A DNA stretch of 64,000 bases, taken from Deltaproteobacteria bacterium. Its GTDB lineage: Bacteria; Desulfobacterota; Deferrisomatia; Deferrisomatales; JACRMM01. The first letter of the stretch is position 1. Every line of letters begins with the position of its first letter. A program made the translations under genes and the position numbers. This document shows, piece after piece, positions 43,946 through 52,638 of this stretch. The notes under the pieces were generated by a model. That model worked only from the letters and a program-made list of their open reading frames with translations, ran no database searches and was not told where the DNA came from. Location of the stretch: positions 186,001 through 250,000 of the forward strand of contig JACRMM010000004.1 in NCBI GenBank assembly GCA_016214985.1, written 5' to 3'.

Positions 43946-44928
43946 GCCGCCCGGCGCTTTCCGTTCTCCCACCGCCACGCGGTCTCCAGAATGGTGTCGA
44001 GGCCGGGCAGCTGCGGCGTCCAGCCCAGCTCCCGCCGGATCTTCTCCGAGCTCCCCACCAGGGTGGCCGGGTCGCCCCAGCGCCGTCGCGCCTCCAGGGC
44101 GGGGATCGGGTGGCCGGTGAGCCGACGCGCCCCCTCGATCACCTGGCGCACGGAGTACCCGGCGCCGTTGCCCAGGTTGTACGAGCGGCTCTCGCCGCCG
44201 GCGAGCAGGTGCTCCAGGGCCAGCACGTGCGCCTCGGCCAGGTCGCTCACGTGGATGTAGTCGCGCACGCAGGTACCGTCCGGCGTCGGGTAGTCGGTGC
44301 CGAAGACTGCGATGTGGGGGCGCGCGCCCCGCGCCACCTCCAGGACCAGGGGAATCAGGTGCGTCTCCGGGTCGTGGTCCTCCCCGAGCTCGCCGTCGGG
44401 ATCGGCGCCCGCGGCGTTGAAGTAGCGCAGGCTCACGTGGCGCATGCCGTAGGCTGTCTCGAAGTCCCGAAGCATCCCCTCCACCACGAGCTTGGTCCGG
44501 CCATAGGGGTTGATCGGGCTCTGGGGGTGATCCTCGGCGATCGGCACCTCCCGGGGCTCCCCGTAGGTGGCACAGCTGGAGGAGAAGAGGAAGAGGTCGC
44601 TCTCCACCGCCTGCATCGCCTCCAGGAGCGACAGGGTATTGGCCACGTTGTTCCGGTAGTACTTCGCCGGGTCGCGCACCGACTCGCCCACGTACGCGTG
44701 CGCTGCGAAGTGCATCACCGCACGGATCCGGTGCTCCAGCAGCACCGCCTGGATTTGGTCCCGGTCGGCCAGGTCGGCCTCCACGAACGTCCCCCACCGG
44801 GCCGCCGACCGGTGGCCGCAGACCAGGTTGTCGACGACCACCGGGTGGAACCCTCGCTGGTGCAGGAGCTTCGCGGCGTGGGAGCCGATGTAGCCGGCTC
44901 CGCCGGCTACGAGGACGGCTTCGGGCAT
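43927..44928 (-). CDS. galE: UDP-glucose 4-epimerase (first copy)
   Basis: 333 residues, an extended SDR: NAD-binding [16 protein letters not shown], catalytic Ser in FSSSCATYG and the YxxxK pair in NPYGRTKLVVE. DGTCVRDYIHVSDLAEAH is typical GalE. It interconverts UDP-Glc and UDP-Gal for surface polysaccharide. The last residues (AAGPLGR) are encoded inside the tandem repeat tract, so the C-terminus has been reshaped by the repeat. It is divergent from the PEP-CTERM gene; a second epimerase lies at 47992 with low overall similarity. Confidence 0.93.
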   Translation of the reverse strand: MPEAVLVAGGAGYIGSHAAKLLHQRGFHPVVVDNLVCGHRSAARWGTFVEADLADRDQIQAVLLEHRIRAVMHFAAHAYVGESVRDPAKYYRNNVANTLSLLEAMQAVESDLFLFSSSCATYGEPREVPIAEDHPQSPINPYGRTKLVVEGMLRDFETAYGMRHVSLRYFNAAGADPDGELGEDHDPETHLIPLVLEVARGARPHIAVFGTDYPTPDGTCVRDYIHVSDLAEAHVLALEHLLAGGESRSYNLGNGAGYSVRQVIEGARRLTGHPIPALEARRRWGDPATLVGSSEKIRRELGWTPQLPGLDTILETAWRWENGKRRAAGPLGR

Positions 44929-45372
44929 GGGGGACTCCTCTTTCGGTCGCGCAATGAAACGCCCGAGGCGCCAATGGTCCCCCGGGGCGGCGGTGCTCGT
45001 TTCTTTCCCCTCGTGCCGGAGGATAGCAGCGCAGCGGAAGGGGTGTCGACCACAAGGCGGAGTCGGCCCAGGGTGCTGTGCAGTCGGCCCGGAAGCTATG
45101 CCGTACTCGCGTGCGGTCTTCCTTCGGCAGTGTCCCCGCTGTTTCTCTCCGCAATCGACAGCCTCTCGTTCGTGTGATGTACCCTACCCGCTGTGAGTAT
45201 CTGGCTTGTCAACTCCCGCCGAGTGAGTTCATTGGTGAGCATAAGAATGGAAATTATTTTCCCATGGTACAGGAGATGCCCACGCTACCCTTTGCGCGGC
45301 ACAGCTGGCAAACAACCGTAAAACCTAGAGAATGAGCCTTCTGGGCCGAGACCTCTGTTCATGGCCGCGACA
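44929..45372. other. Non-coding gap with AT-rich second half
   Basis: About 440 bp upstream of the sigma-54 promoter of the PEP-CTERM gene. From about 45180 the base composition drops well below the surrounding GC level (for example GGAAATTATTTTCCC at 45250-45264, a short palindrome). No gene was seen. The AT-rich part may contain activator sites for the sigma-54 promoter. Confidence 0.45.
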
Positions 45373-45388
45373 TGGCACGACGTGTGCA
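45373..45388 (+). promoter_or_regulatory. Sigma-54 (RpoN) promoter of the PEP-CTERM gene
   Basis: TGGCACG-ACGT-GTGCA: the GG at -24 and GC at -12 are separated by exactly 10 nt, and only one base differs from the TGGCACG-N4-TTGCA consensus. Transcription would start near 45400, leaving a leader of about 75 nt before the ATG at 45473. PEP-CTERM genes in other bacteria are known to be under RpoN with a PrsK/PrsR-type two-component system. Confidence 0.7.
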
Positions 45389-45472
45389 GTCAAGTGGGTG
45401 CGCGGCGGGAACGTCCTATGAGATAGAACGCAGCGCCGAGCATAGCCACGGCCAACAGTAGAGGAGTTCCCC

Positions 45473-46096
45473 ATGAGAACGATAACCAGGATGATTGCGG
45501 TCACGGCGACTCTGGTACTTTGTGCTGCACTGCCCGCCCAGAGCACTGTACTCACGTTCGACGACCTTATTGGTGACGCCAAACCAATGCAATCAGATTA
45601 TGCTGGCTTTACCTGGGACGGTAATTTCTACTTAAAGTATGGAGAAACATACAATTCCGTATGGGGTAATACTCTTTGGGAAGGCAAGGCTGTATTCAAT
45701 GCCTATGGTGTGGAGAGTATTTCAGTAAGTAGCGCTACGCCATTCGACTTCAACGGTGCCAAATTCGCCGGATGGACCCAAGAGAACCAAGCGATTGTTG
45801 GTACTGCGACCTCGATCACGGTGCAAGGGTACGACGCGTCCAACATCCTCGTCGGCACCGCTTACCTGTCGATCCCGACCGACGGCACGTTTGGGTGGCT
45901 CGAGGCGAACTTCGACGGGGTGACGCGGTTAGCTTTCATCTCCTCCGCCGACAAAGAGTGGTGGCTCATGGACGACTTTACCTACAATGAGAACACCGAC
46001 CCTGGTACGCCGGTGCCGGAACCCTCGACGATGCTCCTGCTGGGGACCGGCCTGTTCGGGTTGGCCGGCTACGCGCGGCGGCGGATGCCTCGGTAA
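45473..46096 (+). CDS. PEP-CTERM sorting-signal exoprotein
   Basis: 207 residues: signal peptide (MIAVTATLVLCAALPAQS), an all-beta body typical of PEP-CTERM exoproteins (LTFDDLIGDAKPM ... GYAGFTWDGNF-like, FDFNGAKFAGWTQENQAIVGTATSITVQGYDAS), then VPEPSTMLLLGTGLFGLAGYARRR. The final part is the classic tripartite signal: PEP motif, TM helix, Arg cluster. Exosortase (EpsH/XrtA) would cleave it at the PEP and hand the protein to an exopolysaccharide-linked surface layer. The 5' half uses AT-rich codons unlike its neighbours. It lies inside the sugar-nucleotide cluster; no exosortase is in the window. Confidence 0.9.
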   Translation: MRTITRMIAVTATLVLCAALPAQSTVLTFDDLIGDAKPMQSDYAGFTWDGNFYLKYGETYNSVWGNTLWEGKAVFNAYGVESISVSSATPFDFNGAKFAGWTQENQAIVGTATSITVQGYDASNILVGTAYLSIPTDGTFGWLEANFDGVTRLAFISSADKEWWLMDDFTYNENTDPGTPVPEPSTMLLLGTGLFGLAGYARRRMPR

Positions 46097-46135
46097 GGCT
46101 CCTTCTCCACCGCGGCGAACGGGGTGGAGTCCTCT

Positions 46136-46155
46136 GGGGCTCTGCCCCTTTTCTT
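46136..46155 (+). terminator. Terminator after the PEP-CTERM gene
   Basis: GGGGC-TCT-GCCCC followed by TTTTCTT, 40 nt after the stop. An extra stem CTCCACC/GGTGGAG lies just before it. Confidence 0.6.
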
Positions 46156-46162
46156 GTCGCGC

Positions 46163-46230
46163 GGCTCGGCGGCTGGGCGGCTTAGGCGGTTGGGCGGCCG
46201 AACAGCCCAGCGGCCAGACAGCCCAGCCCC
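46163..46230. repeat. Imperfect GGCGG/GGCCG tandem repeat tract
   Basis: GCGGCTCGGCGGCTGGGCGGCTTAGGCGG followed by GTTGGGCGGCC and CAGCCCAGCGGCC units. It is a degenerate relative of the tracts at 43856 and 50495, and again lies at the 3' end of a cluster gene (the hexomutase). Confidence 0.7.
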
Positions 46231-47745
46231 CTAACCCTTCGCCCTCCACCCCTCCATGACCTCCAGGCACACCCGGTTCACCTCGGCCGCGCGCTCCTCG
46301 GAGTCGGCCTCGGTGTAACACCGAAACTCCGGCGCGTTGCCCGACGGGCGCAGGTGGACGATCTCCCCCGACGCGAAAGTGACCCGGACGCCGTCGGTCG
46401 TGTCGACCGCTTCGGGAACGCCGAGGTGCCCGCCGAAGGCCTCCTGCAGCCGGGCCTTCTGCTCTGCGAGGGACCCGGTGGTCAGGGTGGCAAGGCACTC
46501 TCGGCTGGTGTCGGTCGGAAAGTCTTGGAGCCGGGCGCTCCAGGTGAAGCGGGCGGGCAGCTCGGCCACGAGGCGCGACACGGGCACGCCGCGCTCCCGT
46601 GCGGCGCCGAGCACGGCGAGCAGCACGACCACGGCGTCCCGGGTGGGGAGGGCCTCGAGCGTGCCGGCACCCGCCTCGAGCGGCGTCGCGATCAGGAAAC
46701 CGCCGTTCGCCTCGTAGCCCACGACCCGCCCCGGGCCCTCGGCGCGAGCCCTCTCCATGGCCTCGATCACGTAGGGCGACCCGATCCGGGTGCGGCGGAC
46801 CTCGCGAAACGCGCCGCAGCGCTCGGCCGCCGTGTTGCAGCTCACCGGCACCACGACCACGTCGGCGCCCAGGAACCGGGCGCACAGGATCCCGGCCACG
46901 TCGCCCCGGAGCCAGTGGCCCGTCTCGTCCGCCACGAGGGGCCGGTCGCTGTCGCCGTCGGTGGAGACGAGCGCGTCGAAGCTCCCCTCCGCCGCCCAGT
47001 GCCGCGCCAGCTCCACGTCTTCGCTCCGCAGGGCCTCGGTGTCCACCGGCACGAAGGCCTCGCTGAAGCCAAGGCGCGTCACCCGGGCGCCGAGCCCCTC
47101 CAGGATCCTCCCCACGACGCCCCGGCCCACGGCCGAGTGCTCGTAGAGCCCGACGCGAGCCCCGGCCAGGAAGCCGGGCGCGAACGCCGCGAGGTAGCGG
47201 TGGGCGTAGCCCTCCAGGGCGTCGGGAACCGCCGGGCCCAGCGCGTCGACAGCCCCTGCGCCCAGGGTCCCTCCTGCGTCGAAGAGGCCCGCGGGCACCC
47301 GCACGGCCTGGGCTCGGATTCCCGCCTCGTCCTCCTTCAGGATCTCGCCGGAGGGCTTGTTGTACTTGATGCCGTTTCGGTCGTCCGGGATGTGGCTCCC
47401 GGTGACCATGATCGCCGGGATGCCGCGGCGGATCCCGTGCAGGGCCAGGGCGGGGGAGGGGAGGAAGCCGCAGTGGAGCACCGCGTACCCCCGATCCCGG
47501 ACGGCCCGGGCTACCGCGGCCAGGATGCGCGGCGTGCTCGGCCGCAGATCACCGCCCACCGCGACCTCCCCGCCGGGGCGGGTCTCCCCGCAGCCCTCCA
47601 GGTGCTGGAGAAAGGCAGCCGTATAGGCGTAGCAGACCCGGTCGGTCAGGTCGATCACGCGCCCCCGGACCCCGCTCGTCCCGAACGCGACGCCCGTGTC
47701 GGCCATCAGCTCCGCGATCCGGAGTCCTTGCACGTCTCGCTCCAT
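46231..47745 (-). CDS. Phosphoglucomutase/phosphomannomutase family protein
   Basis: About 504 residues, alpha-D-phosphohexomutase superfamily. The active-site phosphoserine is Ser117 in MVTGSHIPDDRNG; the metal-binding loop is DGDSDRP; the sugar-binding EANGGF and the C-terminal phosphate-binding RPSGNAPEFR are present. It interconverts hexose 1- and 6-phosphates, feeding UDP-Glc, dTDP-Glc or GDP-Man pathways. ATG 47745 with AGGAGG and GGAAGG upstream. Its context with two GalE and the rhamnose genes suggests Glc-1-P supply. The SHIP variant replaces the usual SHNP, a known variation in some members. Confidence 0.9.
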   Translation of the reverse strand: MERDVQGLRIAELMADTGVAFGTSGVRGRVIDLTDRVCYAYTAAFLQHLEGCGETRPGGEVAVGGDLRPSTPRILAAVARAVRDRGYAVLHCGFLPSPALALHGIRRGIPAIMVTGSHIPDDRNGIKYNKPSGEILKEDEAGIRAQAVRVPAGLFDAGGTLGAGAVDALGPAVPDALEGYAHRYLAAFAPGFLAGARVGLYEHSAVGRGVVGRILEGLGARVTRLGFSEAFVPVDTEALRSEDVELARHWAAEGSFDALVSTDGDSDRPLVADETGHWLRGDVAGILCARFLGADVVVVPVSCNTAAERCGAFREVRRTRIGSPYVIEAMERARAEGPGRVVGYEANGGFLIATPLEAGAGTLEALPTRDAVVVLLAVLGAARERGVPVSRLVAELPARFTWSARLQDFPTDTSRECLATLTTGSLAEQKARLQEAFGGHLGVPEAVDTTDGVRVTFASGEIVHLRPSGNAPEFRCYTEADSEERAAEVNRVCLEVMEGWRAKG

Positions 47746-47991
47746 CCTTCCGAACCTCCTCGCCGGGGGGACCTCGACGGCCCGTCCCGGCATTGTGGTC
47801 AGGATGGCCGAAAGTTTCAACGTCGGGGAGGGAGGTCCGGCCGGGCGCCGAGCCCCTCGTCACCGGATTCTGGCGGGACCCTGGTCCAGAGGCTCTTTGC
47901 GCTTGGGGCTCGGGCCGCTCTGTCCTAGAATTCAGCGTCCAGGTTCACGCGGGGTCCGCCAGGGCTCCGGATCCGAGGAAGAGACGATTCC

Positions 47992-49005
47992 ATGCGCATC
48001 CTCGTCACCGGCGGCGCCGGCTACATCGGAAGCCACACCTGCGTGGAGCTGCTCCGCGCGGGCCACGACGTGGTCGTGGTCGACAACCTCTCGAACAGCC
48101 GGGAGGAGGCCCTCCGCCGCACCGAGGAGCTCGGGGGGCGGCCGCTGCGGTTCCACCGGATCGATCTGCGCGACCGCGGGGGTCTGTCGGAGGTGTTCCG
48201 GGCGAGCCCGGTCGAGGCGGTGATCCACTTCGCGGGCTTGAAGGCGGTCGGCGAGTCCGTCTCCCAGCCGCTCCGGTACTACGAGAACAACGTGACCGGC
48301 TCGCTCGCCCTGTTCGAGACCATGGCCGAGCACGGGGTGAAGACCCTCGTCTTCTCTTCGTCGGCCACAGTGTACGGCGACCCGTCCTCGGTCCCGATCC
48401 GGGAGGGGTTCCCGCTGGGTCCCACCAACCCCTACGGTCGGACGAAGTGGATGATCGAGGAGATCCTGCGGGATCTCTACGTGGCCGATCCCTCCTGGCG
48501 GGTGGCGCTGCTTCGCTACTTCAACCCGGTGGGCGCGCACCCCAGCGGTCGGATCGGCGAGGACCCCCGGGGGATCCCCAACAACCTGCTCCCCTTCATC
48601 GCCCAAGTGGCCGTGGGCCGCCGGGAGCACCTGTCCGTATTCGGGGCCGACTACCCCACGCCGGACGGGACCGGCGTTCGCGACTACATCCACGTCGTGG
48701 ACCTCGCGCTCGGCCACCTCAGGGCGCTCGAGCGGTTGGGGCGGGCGCCGGGGCTCGTGACGCTCAACCTGGGGACCGGGCAGGGCGTGAGCGTCCTGGA
48801 GATGGTGGCGGCCTTCGAGAAGGCGTCGGGGCGGCGCGTCCCCTACCGGATCGTGGGGCGCCGGCCCGGCGACATCGCGGTGTGCTACGCCGATCCGACC
48901 CGGGCGCGCGGGGAGCTCGGCTGGAGCGCGGCCCGCGATCTGGACGAGATGTGCGCGGACGCGTGGCGATGGCAGGCCGCGAACCCCGAGGGCTTCGGAA
49001 ACTGA
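47992..49005 (+). CDS. galE: UDP-glucose 4-epimerase (second copy)
   Basis: 337 residues, close to the E. coli GalE length. NAD site [31 protein letters not shown], catalytic FSSSATVYG and [12 protein letters not shown], then [33 protein letters not shown]. This copy matches the classical GalE more closely than the one at 43927. It starts the plus-strand rfb run, 19 nt before rfbA. Confidence 0.95.
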   Translation: MRILVTGGAGYIGSHTCVELLRAGHDVVVVDNLSNSREEALRRTEELGGRPLRFHRIDLRDRGGLSEVFRASPVEAVIHFAGLKAVGESVSQPLRYYENNVTGSLALFETMAEHGVKTLVFSSSATVYGDPSSVPIREGFPLGPTNPYGRTKWMIEEILRDLYVADPSWRVALLRYFNPVGAHPSGRIGEDPRGIPNNLLPFIAQVAVGRREHLSVFGADYPTPDGTGVRDYIHVVDLALGHLRALERLGRAPGLVTLNLGTGQGVSVLEMVAAFEKASGRRVPYRIVGRRPGDIAVCYADPTRARGELGWSAARDLDEMCADAWRWQAANPEGFGN

Positions 49006-49024
49006 CGGACCGAAGGAGCACGCC

Positions 49025-49903
49025 ATGAAGGGAATCATCCTCGCCGGGGGCTCGGGCACGCGCCTCTACCCCCTCACGCGGGCGGTCAGCAAGCAGCTCC
49101 TGCCGGTCTACGACAAGCCCATGATCTACTACCCCTTGTCCGTTCTCCTGCTGGCCGGGCTGCGCGACCTTCTGGTGATCTCCACGCCCCAGGACCTCCC
49201 GCGCTTCCGGGATCTCCTCGGGTCCGGCGCTCAGTGGGGCGTGCGCTTCTCCTACGCCGAGCAGCCGCGGCCCGAGGGGATCGCCCAGGCCTTCCTGATC
49301 GCCGAGGAGTTCCTGGCCGGCGAGGGGTGCTGCCTGGTGCTGGGCGACAACCTCTTCTTCGGCCACCACCTGGCCGAAACGGTCCAGCAGGCCGCCCGCC
49401 TGACGGCCGGGGGGCTCGTCTTCGGCTACCCCGTGCGCGATCCGGAGCGCTACGGTGTGGTGTCCTTCGACAGCGCGGGCAGGGTGGTGGACATCGAGGA
49501 GAAGCCCGTGCGGCCCAAGACCCACTACGCCGTGCCGGGCCTGTACTTCTATGACGCGAAGGTGGTCGAGCTCGCCCGGGGCCTTGCGCCGTCGGCCCGC
49601 GGCGAGCTCGAGATCACCGACCTGAACCGGGAGTACCTTCGGCGGGGCGAGCTCCGGGTGGAGCTCCTGGGCCGGGGATACGCGTGGCTCGACACCGGCA
49701 CCTTCGAGTCCCTGCACCAGGCCTCGGCCTTCGTCCTGGCTGTCCAAGAGCGCCAGGGCCTCCAGATCGCGTGCCCCGAGGAGATCGCCTTTCGCATGGG
49801 CTACGTCACCGCCGAGGAGCTCCGGGCCCTGGCCGCGCCCCTCGCGAAGAACGACTACGGCCGATACCTGGCCGAGCTGGCGGACGGGAGACACGCCCCG
49901 TGA
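49025..49903 (+). CDS. rfbA: Glucose-1-phosphate thymidylyltransferase
   Basis: 292 residues, full-length RmlA. The signature [38 protein letters not shown] is complete; [30 protein letters not shown] and [10 protein letters not shown] follow. It makes dTDP-glucose from dTTP and Glc-1-P, the first step toward dTDP-L-rhamnose. GGAG precedes the ATG. First of the complete rfbA-C-D-B set. Confidence 0.97.
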   Translation: MKGIILAGGSGTRLYPLTRAVSKQLLPVYDKPMIYYPLSVLLLAGLRDLLVISTPQDLPRFRDLLGSGAQWGVRFSYAEQPRPEGIAQAFLIAEEFLAGEGCCLVLGDNLFFGHHLAETVQQAARLTAGGLVFGYPVRDPERYGVVSFDSAGRVVDIEEKPVRPKTHYAVPGLYFYDAKVVELARGLAPSARGELEITDLNREYLRRGELRVELLGRGYAWLDTGTFESLHQASAFVLAVQERQGLQIACPEEIAFRMGYVTAEELRALAAPLAKNDYGRYLAELADGRHAP

Positions 49904-49934
49904 CCCCCCACGCCGTCGGCGCGCGGGCGAGGCC

Positions 49935-50498
49935 GTGATGAGGTTTCTTCCGACCCAGCTGCCCGGGGTGCTCGTGATCGAGCCCGACCGGTTCGACGAC
50001 GGCCGGGGCTTCTTCCTCGAGACCTACCACCGGCGCAAGTTCGAGGAAGGAGGGGTCCGGGAGGTCTTCGTCCAGGACAACCACTCCCGGTCCCTGCGGG
50101 GCGTCCTCCGAGGTCTCCACTTCCAGACGGGCCGGCCCCAGGGGAAGCTCGTCCGGGTCGTGCGGGGCGAGGTATTCGACGTGGCCGTGGATCTCCGCCG
50201 CGGGAGCCCTACCTTCGGCCGCTGGCACGCCGTGGTCCTCGGCGGGGAGAGCCAGCGGATGCTCTACGTGCCGCCGGGCCTCGCCCACGGCTTCTGCGTC
50301 CTCTCCGAGGAGGCCGACTTCCTCTACAAGTGCACGGACTTCTATGCGCCCGAGGGCGACCGGGGTGTGCGCTGGAACGACCCCGACCTCGGGATCGACT
50401 GGCCGCTGGAGAGCCCGATCCTCTCGGAGAAGGACGCCCGACTGCCCCTGCTCCGCGACGTGCCGCGGGAAGAGCTGGCGGCGTGGGAGGGAGGCTAG
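49935..50498 (+). CDS. rfbC: dTDP-4-dehydrorhamnose 3,5-epimerase
   Basis: 187 residues. RmlC cupin with catalytic His in LRGLHFQTGRPQGKLVRV and Tyr in YKCTDFYAPEGDRGVRWNDP. It epimerises C3 and C5 of the 4-keto sugar. GTG 49935 or the adjacent ATG 49938 can start. The 3' end runs into the tandem-repeat tract (WEGG and stop). Confidence 0.95.
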   Translation: MMRFLPTQLPGVLVIEPDRFDDGRGFFLETYHRRKFEEGGVREVFVQDNHSRSLRGVLRGLHFQTGRPQGKLVRVVRGEVFDVAVDLRRGSPTFGRWHAVVLGGESQRMLYVPPGLAHGFCVLSEEADFLYKCTDFYAPEGDRGVRWNDPDLGIDWPLESPILSEKDARLPLLRDVPREELAAWEGG

Positions 50499-50682
50499 GA
50501 GGCTGGGAGGGTAGGCGGCTAGGCAGGTAGGCAGCGAGGACGCTAGGGCGCTAGGCAGCTAGGCAGTTAGGCAGGTAGGCAGCTAGGCCGCTAGGCAGGT
50601 AGGCCGCTAGGACGCTAGCTAGGACGCTAGGACGCTAGGCAGTTAGGCCGCCCAGCCGCCCAGCCGCCCAGCCGCCCAGCAC
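50495..50682. repeat. GCTAGGC-type degenerate tandem repeat tract
   Basis: About twenty 7-10 bp units of the form GCTAGGCAG / GTAGGCAG / GACGCTAG, followed by four perfect GCCGCCCA units. It fills almost all of the 204-bp gap between rfbC and rfbD. The unit resembles the tracts at 43856 and 46163 and pieces within the REP field (for example 57769, 57995, 59392). Confidence 0.9.
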
Positions 50683-50702
50683 CGCAGTTAGGAGGTTCTT
50701 CG

Positions 50703-51566
50703 ATGAAGGTCCTGGTCACCGGTGCCAAGGGGCTCCTGGGGCGCGAGGTGTGCCGGGAGCTCGGTGCGGGCGGCTCGGAGGTCGTCCCGGTTGACCTCGA
50801 CGACGTCGACCTCTGTGAGCGGGAGCCCACTCTTCGGCTCGCGACGGAGGCGCGCCCCGACGCCGTGGTCCACTGCGCGGCGTGGACGGACGTCGACGCG
50901 TGCGAGGCCGACCCCGACCGGGCGTTCCGGGTCAACGCGGTGGCGGCGCGAAACGCCGCCCTCGCCGCCCGGCGCGTCGGAGCGAAGATCCTCCACGTGA
51001 GCACCGACTACATCTTCTCCGGCCGGGAGCCGGGCGCCTACCGGGAGACCGACCCGGTGGGCCCGCTCTCGGTCTACGGCGCCTCCAAGGAGGCCGGCGA
51101 GCGGCTGGTCCGCGAGCAGACCCCCGACCACTTCGTCCTGCGCACGGCCTGGCTCTATGGCGACAGCCCCCGGTGCTTCCCGGCGACGATCGAGCGGCTC
51201 GCCCGCCAGTATGGGCCGGGGGGGAGGCCGCTGCGGGTGGTCGACGATCAGCGGGGCACGCCCACCTGGAGCCGCGAGCTCGCGCGCCAGATCGCCCGGC
51301 TGCTCCCCACCGAGGCCTTCGGCACCTACCACGCCACGGCCCAGGGCGACACCACCTGGTACCTCTTCGCCCGGCGGATCATCGCGTCCCTCGGCCTCGC
51401 GTGCGAGGTCGAGCCCTGCACCACGGCCGAGTTCCCCCGCCCCGCCCCCCGGCCGGCGAACTCCGTGCTCGACAACCTCTTCCTGCGCGTCCAGGGGCTC
51501 GACGTCCTGCAGCCGTGGGAGGGGGCGTGGGAGGAGTATGTGGCGGAAAGGACTTCCCTCCCATGA
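50703..51566 (+). CDS. rfbD: dTDP-4-dehydrorhamnose reductase
   Basis: 287 residues, RmlD: VTGAKGLLGREVCREL nucleotide-binding start, STDYIFSG, YGASKEAGERLV (Tyr/Lys pair) and RTAWLYG. It reduces the epimerised 4-keto sugar to dTDP-L-rhamnose. TTAGGAGG precedes the ATG, itself at the end of the repeat tract. It overlaps rfbB by 4 nt (ATGA). Confidence 0.95.
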   Translation: MKVLVTGAKGLLGREVCRELGAGGSEVVPVDLDDVDLCEREPTLRLATEARPDAVVHCAAWTDVDACEADPDRAFRVNAVAARNAALAARRVGAKILHVSTDYIFSGREPGAYRETDPVGPLSVYGASKEAGERLVREQTPDHFVLRTAWLYGDSPRCFPATIERLARQYGPGGRPLRVVDDQRGTPTWSRELARQIARLLPTEAFGTYHATAQGDTTWYLFARRIIASLGLACEVEPCTTAEFPRPAPRPANSVLDNLFLRVQGLDVLQPWEGAWEEYVAERTSLP

Positions 51567-52627
51567 ACGTTCTTGTCACCGGCGGCGCCGGGTTCATCGG
51601 CTCCAACTTCCTCCGCCACGTTCTCGAGGCGCGGCCTTCGTGGCGGCTGGTCAACCTCGACGCGCTCACCTACGCGGGAAACCTGCGCAACCTGGACGGT
51701 CTTCCCGAGACCGAGCGGGAACGCCTGAGGTTTGTGAAGGGCGACGTCCGCGACGCGGCCCTCCTCTCGTCGCTCTTCGCCGCGGAGCGGTTCGGCGCCG
51801 TGGTCCACTTCGCGGCCGAGAGCCACGTGGACCGGTCGATCCTGGGTCCGGAGGTGTTCGTCGAGACCAACGTGCTCGGTACCTTCCGCCTGCTCGAGGC
51901 TGCCCGGCAGGGGTGGGAGGGCGCGGGCCGGCCCGAGGGGTTCCGGTTCCTCCACGTCTCCACCGACGAGGTCTACGGCAGCCTCGGGCCCGAGGGGGCC
52001 TTCACCGAGTCGACCCCCTACGACCCCTCGAGCCCCTACTCCGCCTCCAAGGCCGCCTCCGACCACTTCGTGCGCGCCTACGAGCGCACCTACGGCCTGC
52101 CCGCGCTCGTCACCAACTGCTCCAACAACTACGGCCCCTTCCAGTTCCCCGAGAAGCTCATCCCGCTGATGATCCTCAACATCGCGGAGGGGAAGCCCCT
52201 GCCGGTCTACGGCGACGGCCAAAACGTCCGAGACTGGCTCTTCGTGCTCGACCACTGCGAGGCGCTCCTGGCCGTCCTGGAGGCCGGTGTGCCGGGCCAG
52301 ACCTACAACGTCGGGGGCGGGGCCGAGCGCGAGAACCTGGCCCTCGTCCACCTCCTGTGCGACCTCGTCGACGCGCGGCTCCAGAGGCCCGCGGGCGAGA
52401 GCCGCGGGCTCATCCGGTTCGTGGCCGACCGCCCGGGCCACGACCGGCGCTACGCGATCGACAGCGCAAAGATCCGCCGGGAGCTGGGATGGCAGCCCCG
52501 GCACACCTTCGAGCAGGCGCTGAGCCGCACCGTGGAATGGTACCTGGAGCACCGGGAGTGGGTCGAAGAGGTCCGAAGCGGCCGGTACCGCGAGTGGATG
52601 GAGCGAAACTACGGGGCGAGGGGGTAA
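51563..52627 (+). CDS. rfbB: dTDP-glucose 4,6-dehydratase
   Basis: 354 residues, RmlB: NVLVTGGAGFIGSNFLRHVLE, HFAAESHVDRSI, STDEVYGSLG with catalytic Asp-Glu after Thr, and YSASKAASDHFVRAY (Tyr/Lys). It converts dTDP-glucose to the 4-keto-6-deoxy sugar. With rfbA, rfbC and rfbD it completes the dTDP-L-rhamnose pathway. It converges on the CapD/PglF-type gene. Confidence 0.97.
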   Translation: MNVLVTGGAGFIGSNFLRHVLEARPSWRLVNLDALTYAGNLRNLDGLPETERERLRFVKGDVRDAALLSSLFAAERFGAVVHFAAESHVDRSILGPEVFVETNVLGTFRLLEAARQGWEGAGRPEGFRFLHVSTDEVYGSLGPEGAFTESTPYDPSSPYSASKAASDHFVRAYERTYGLPALVTNCSNNYGPFQFPEKLIPLMILNIAEGKPLPVYGDGQNVRDWLFVLDHCEALLAVLEAGVPGQTYNVGGGAERENLALVHLLCDLVDARLQRPAGESRGLIRFVADRPGHDRRYAIDSAKIRRELGWQPRHTFEQALSRTVEWYLEHREWVEEVRSGRYREWMERNYGARG

Positions 52628-52638
52628 GGGGTCCGGGG

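Noticed and set aside
50495..50682. Possible CRISPR or VNTR coding region
   Set aside because: Units are 7-10 bp and degenerate, with no spacers and stops in every frame.
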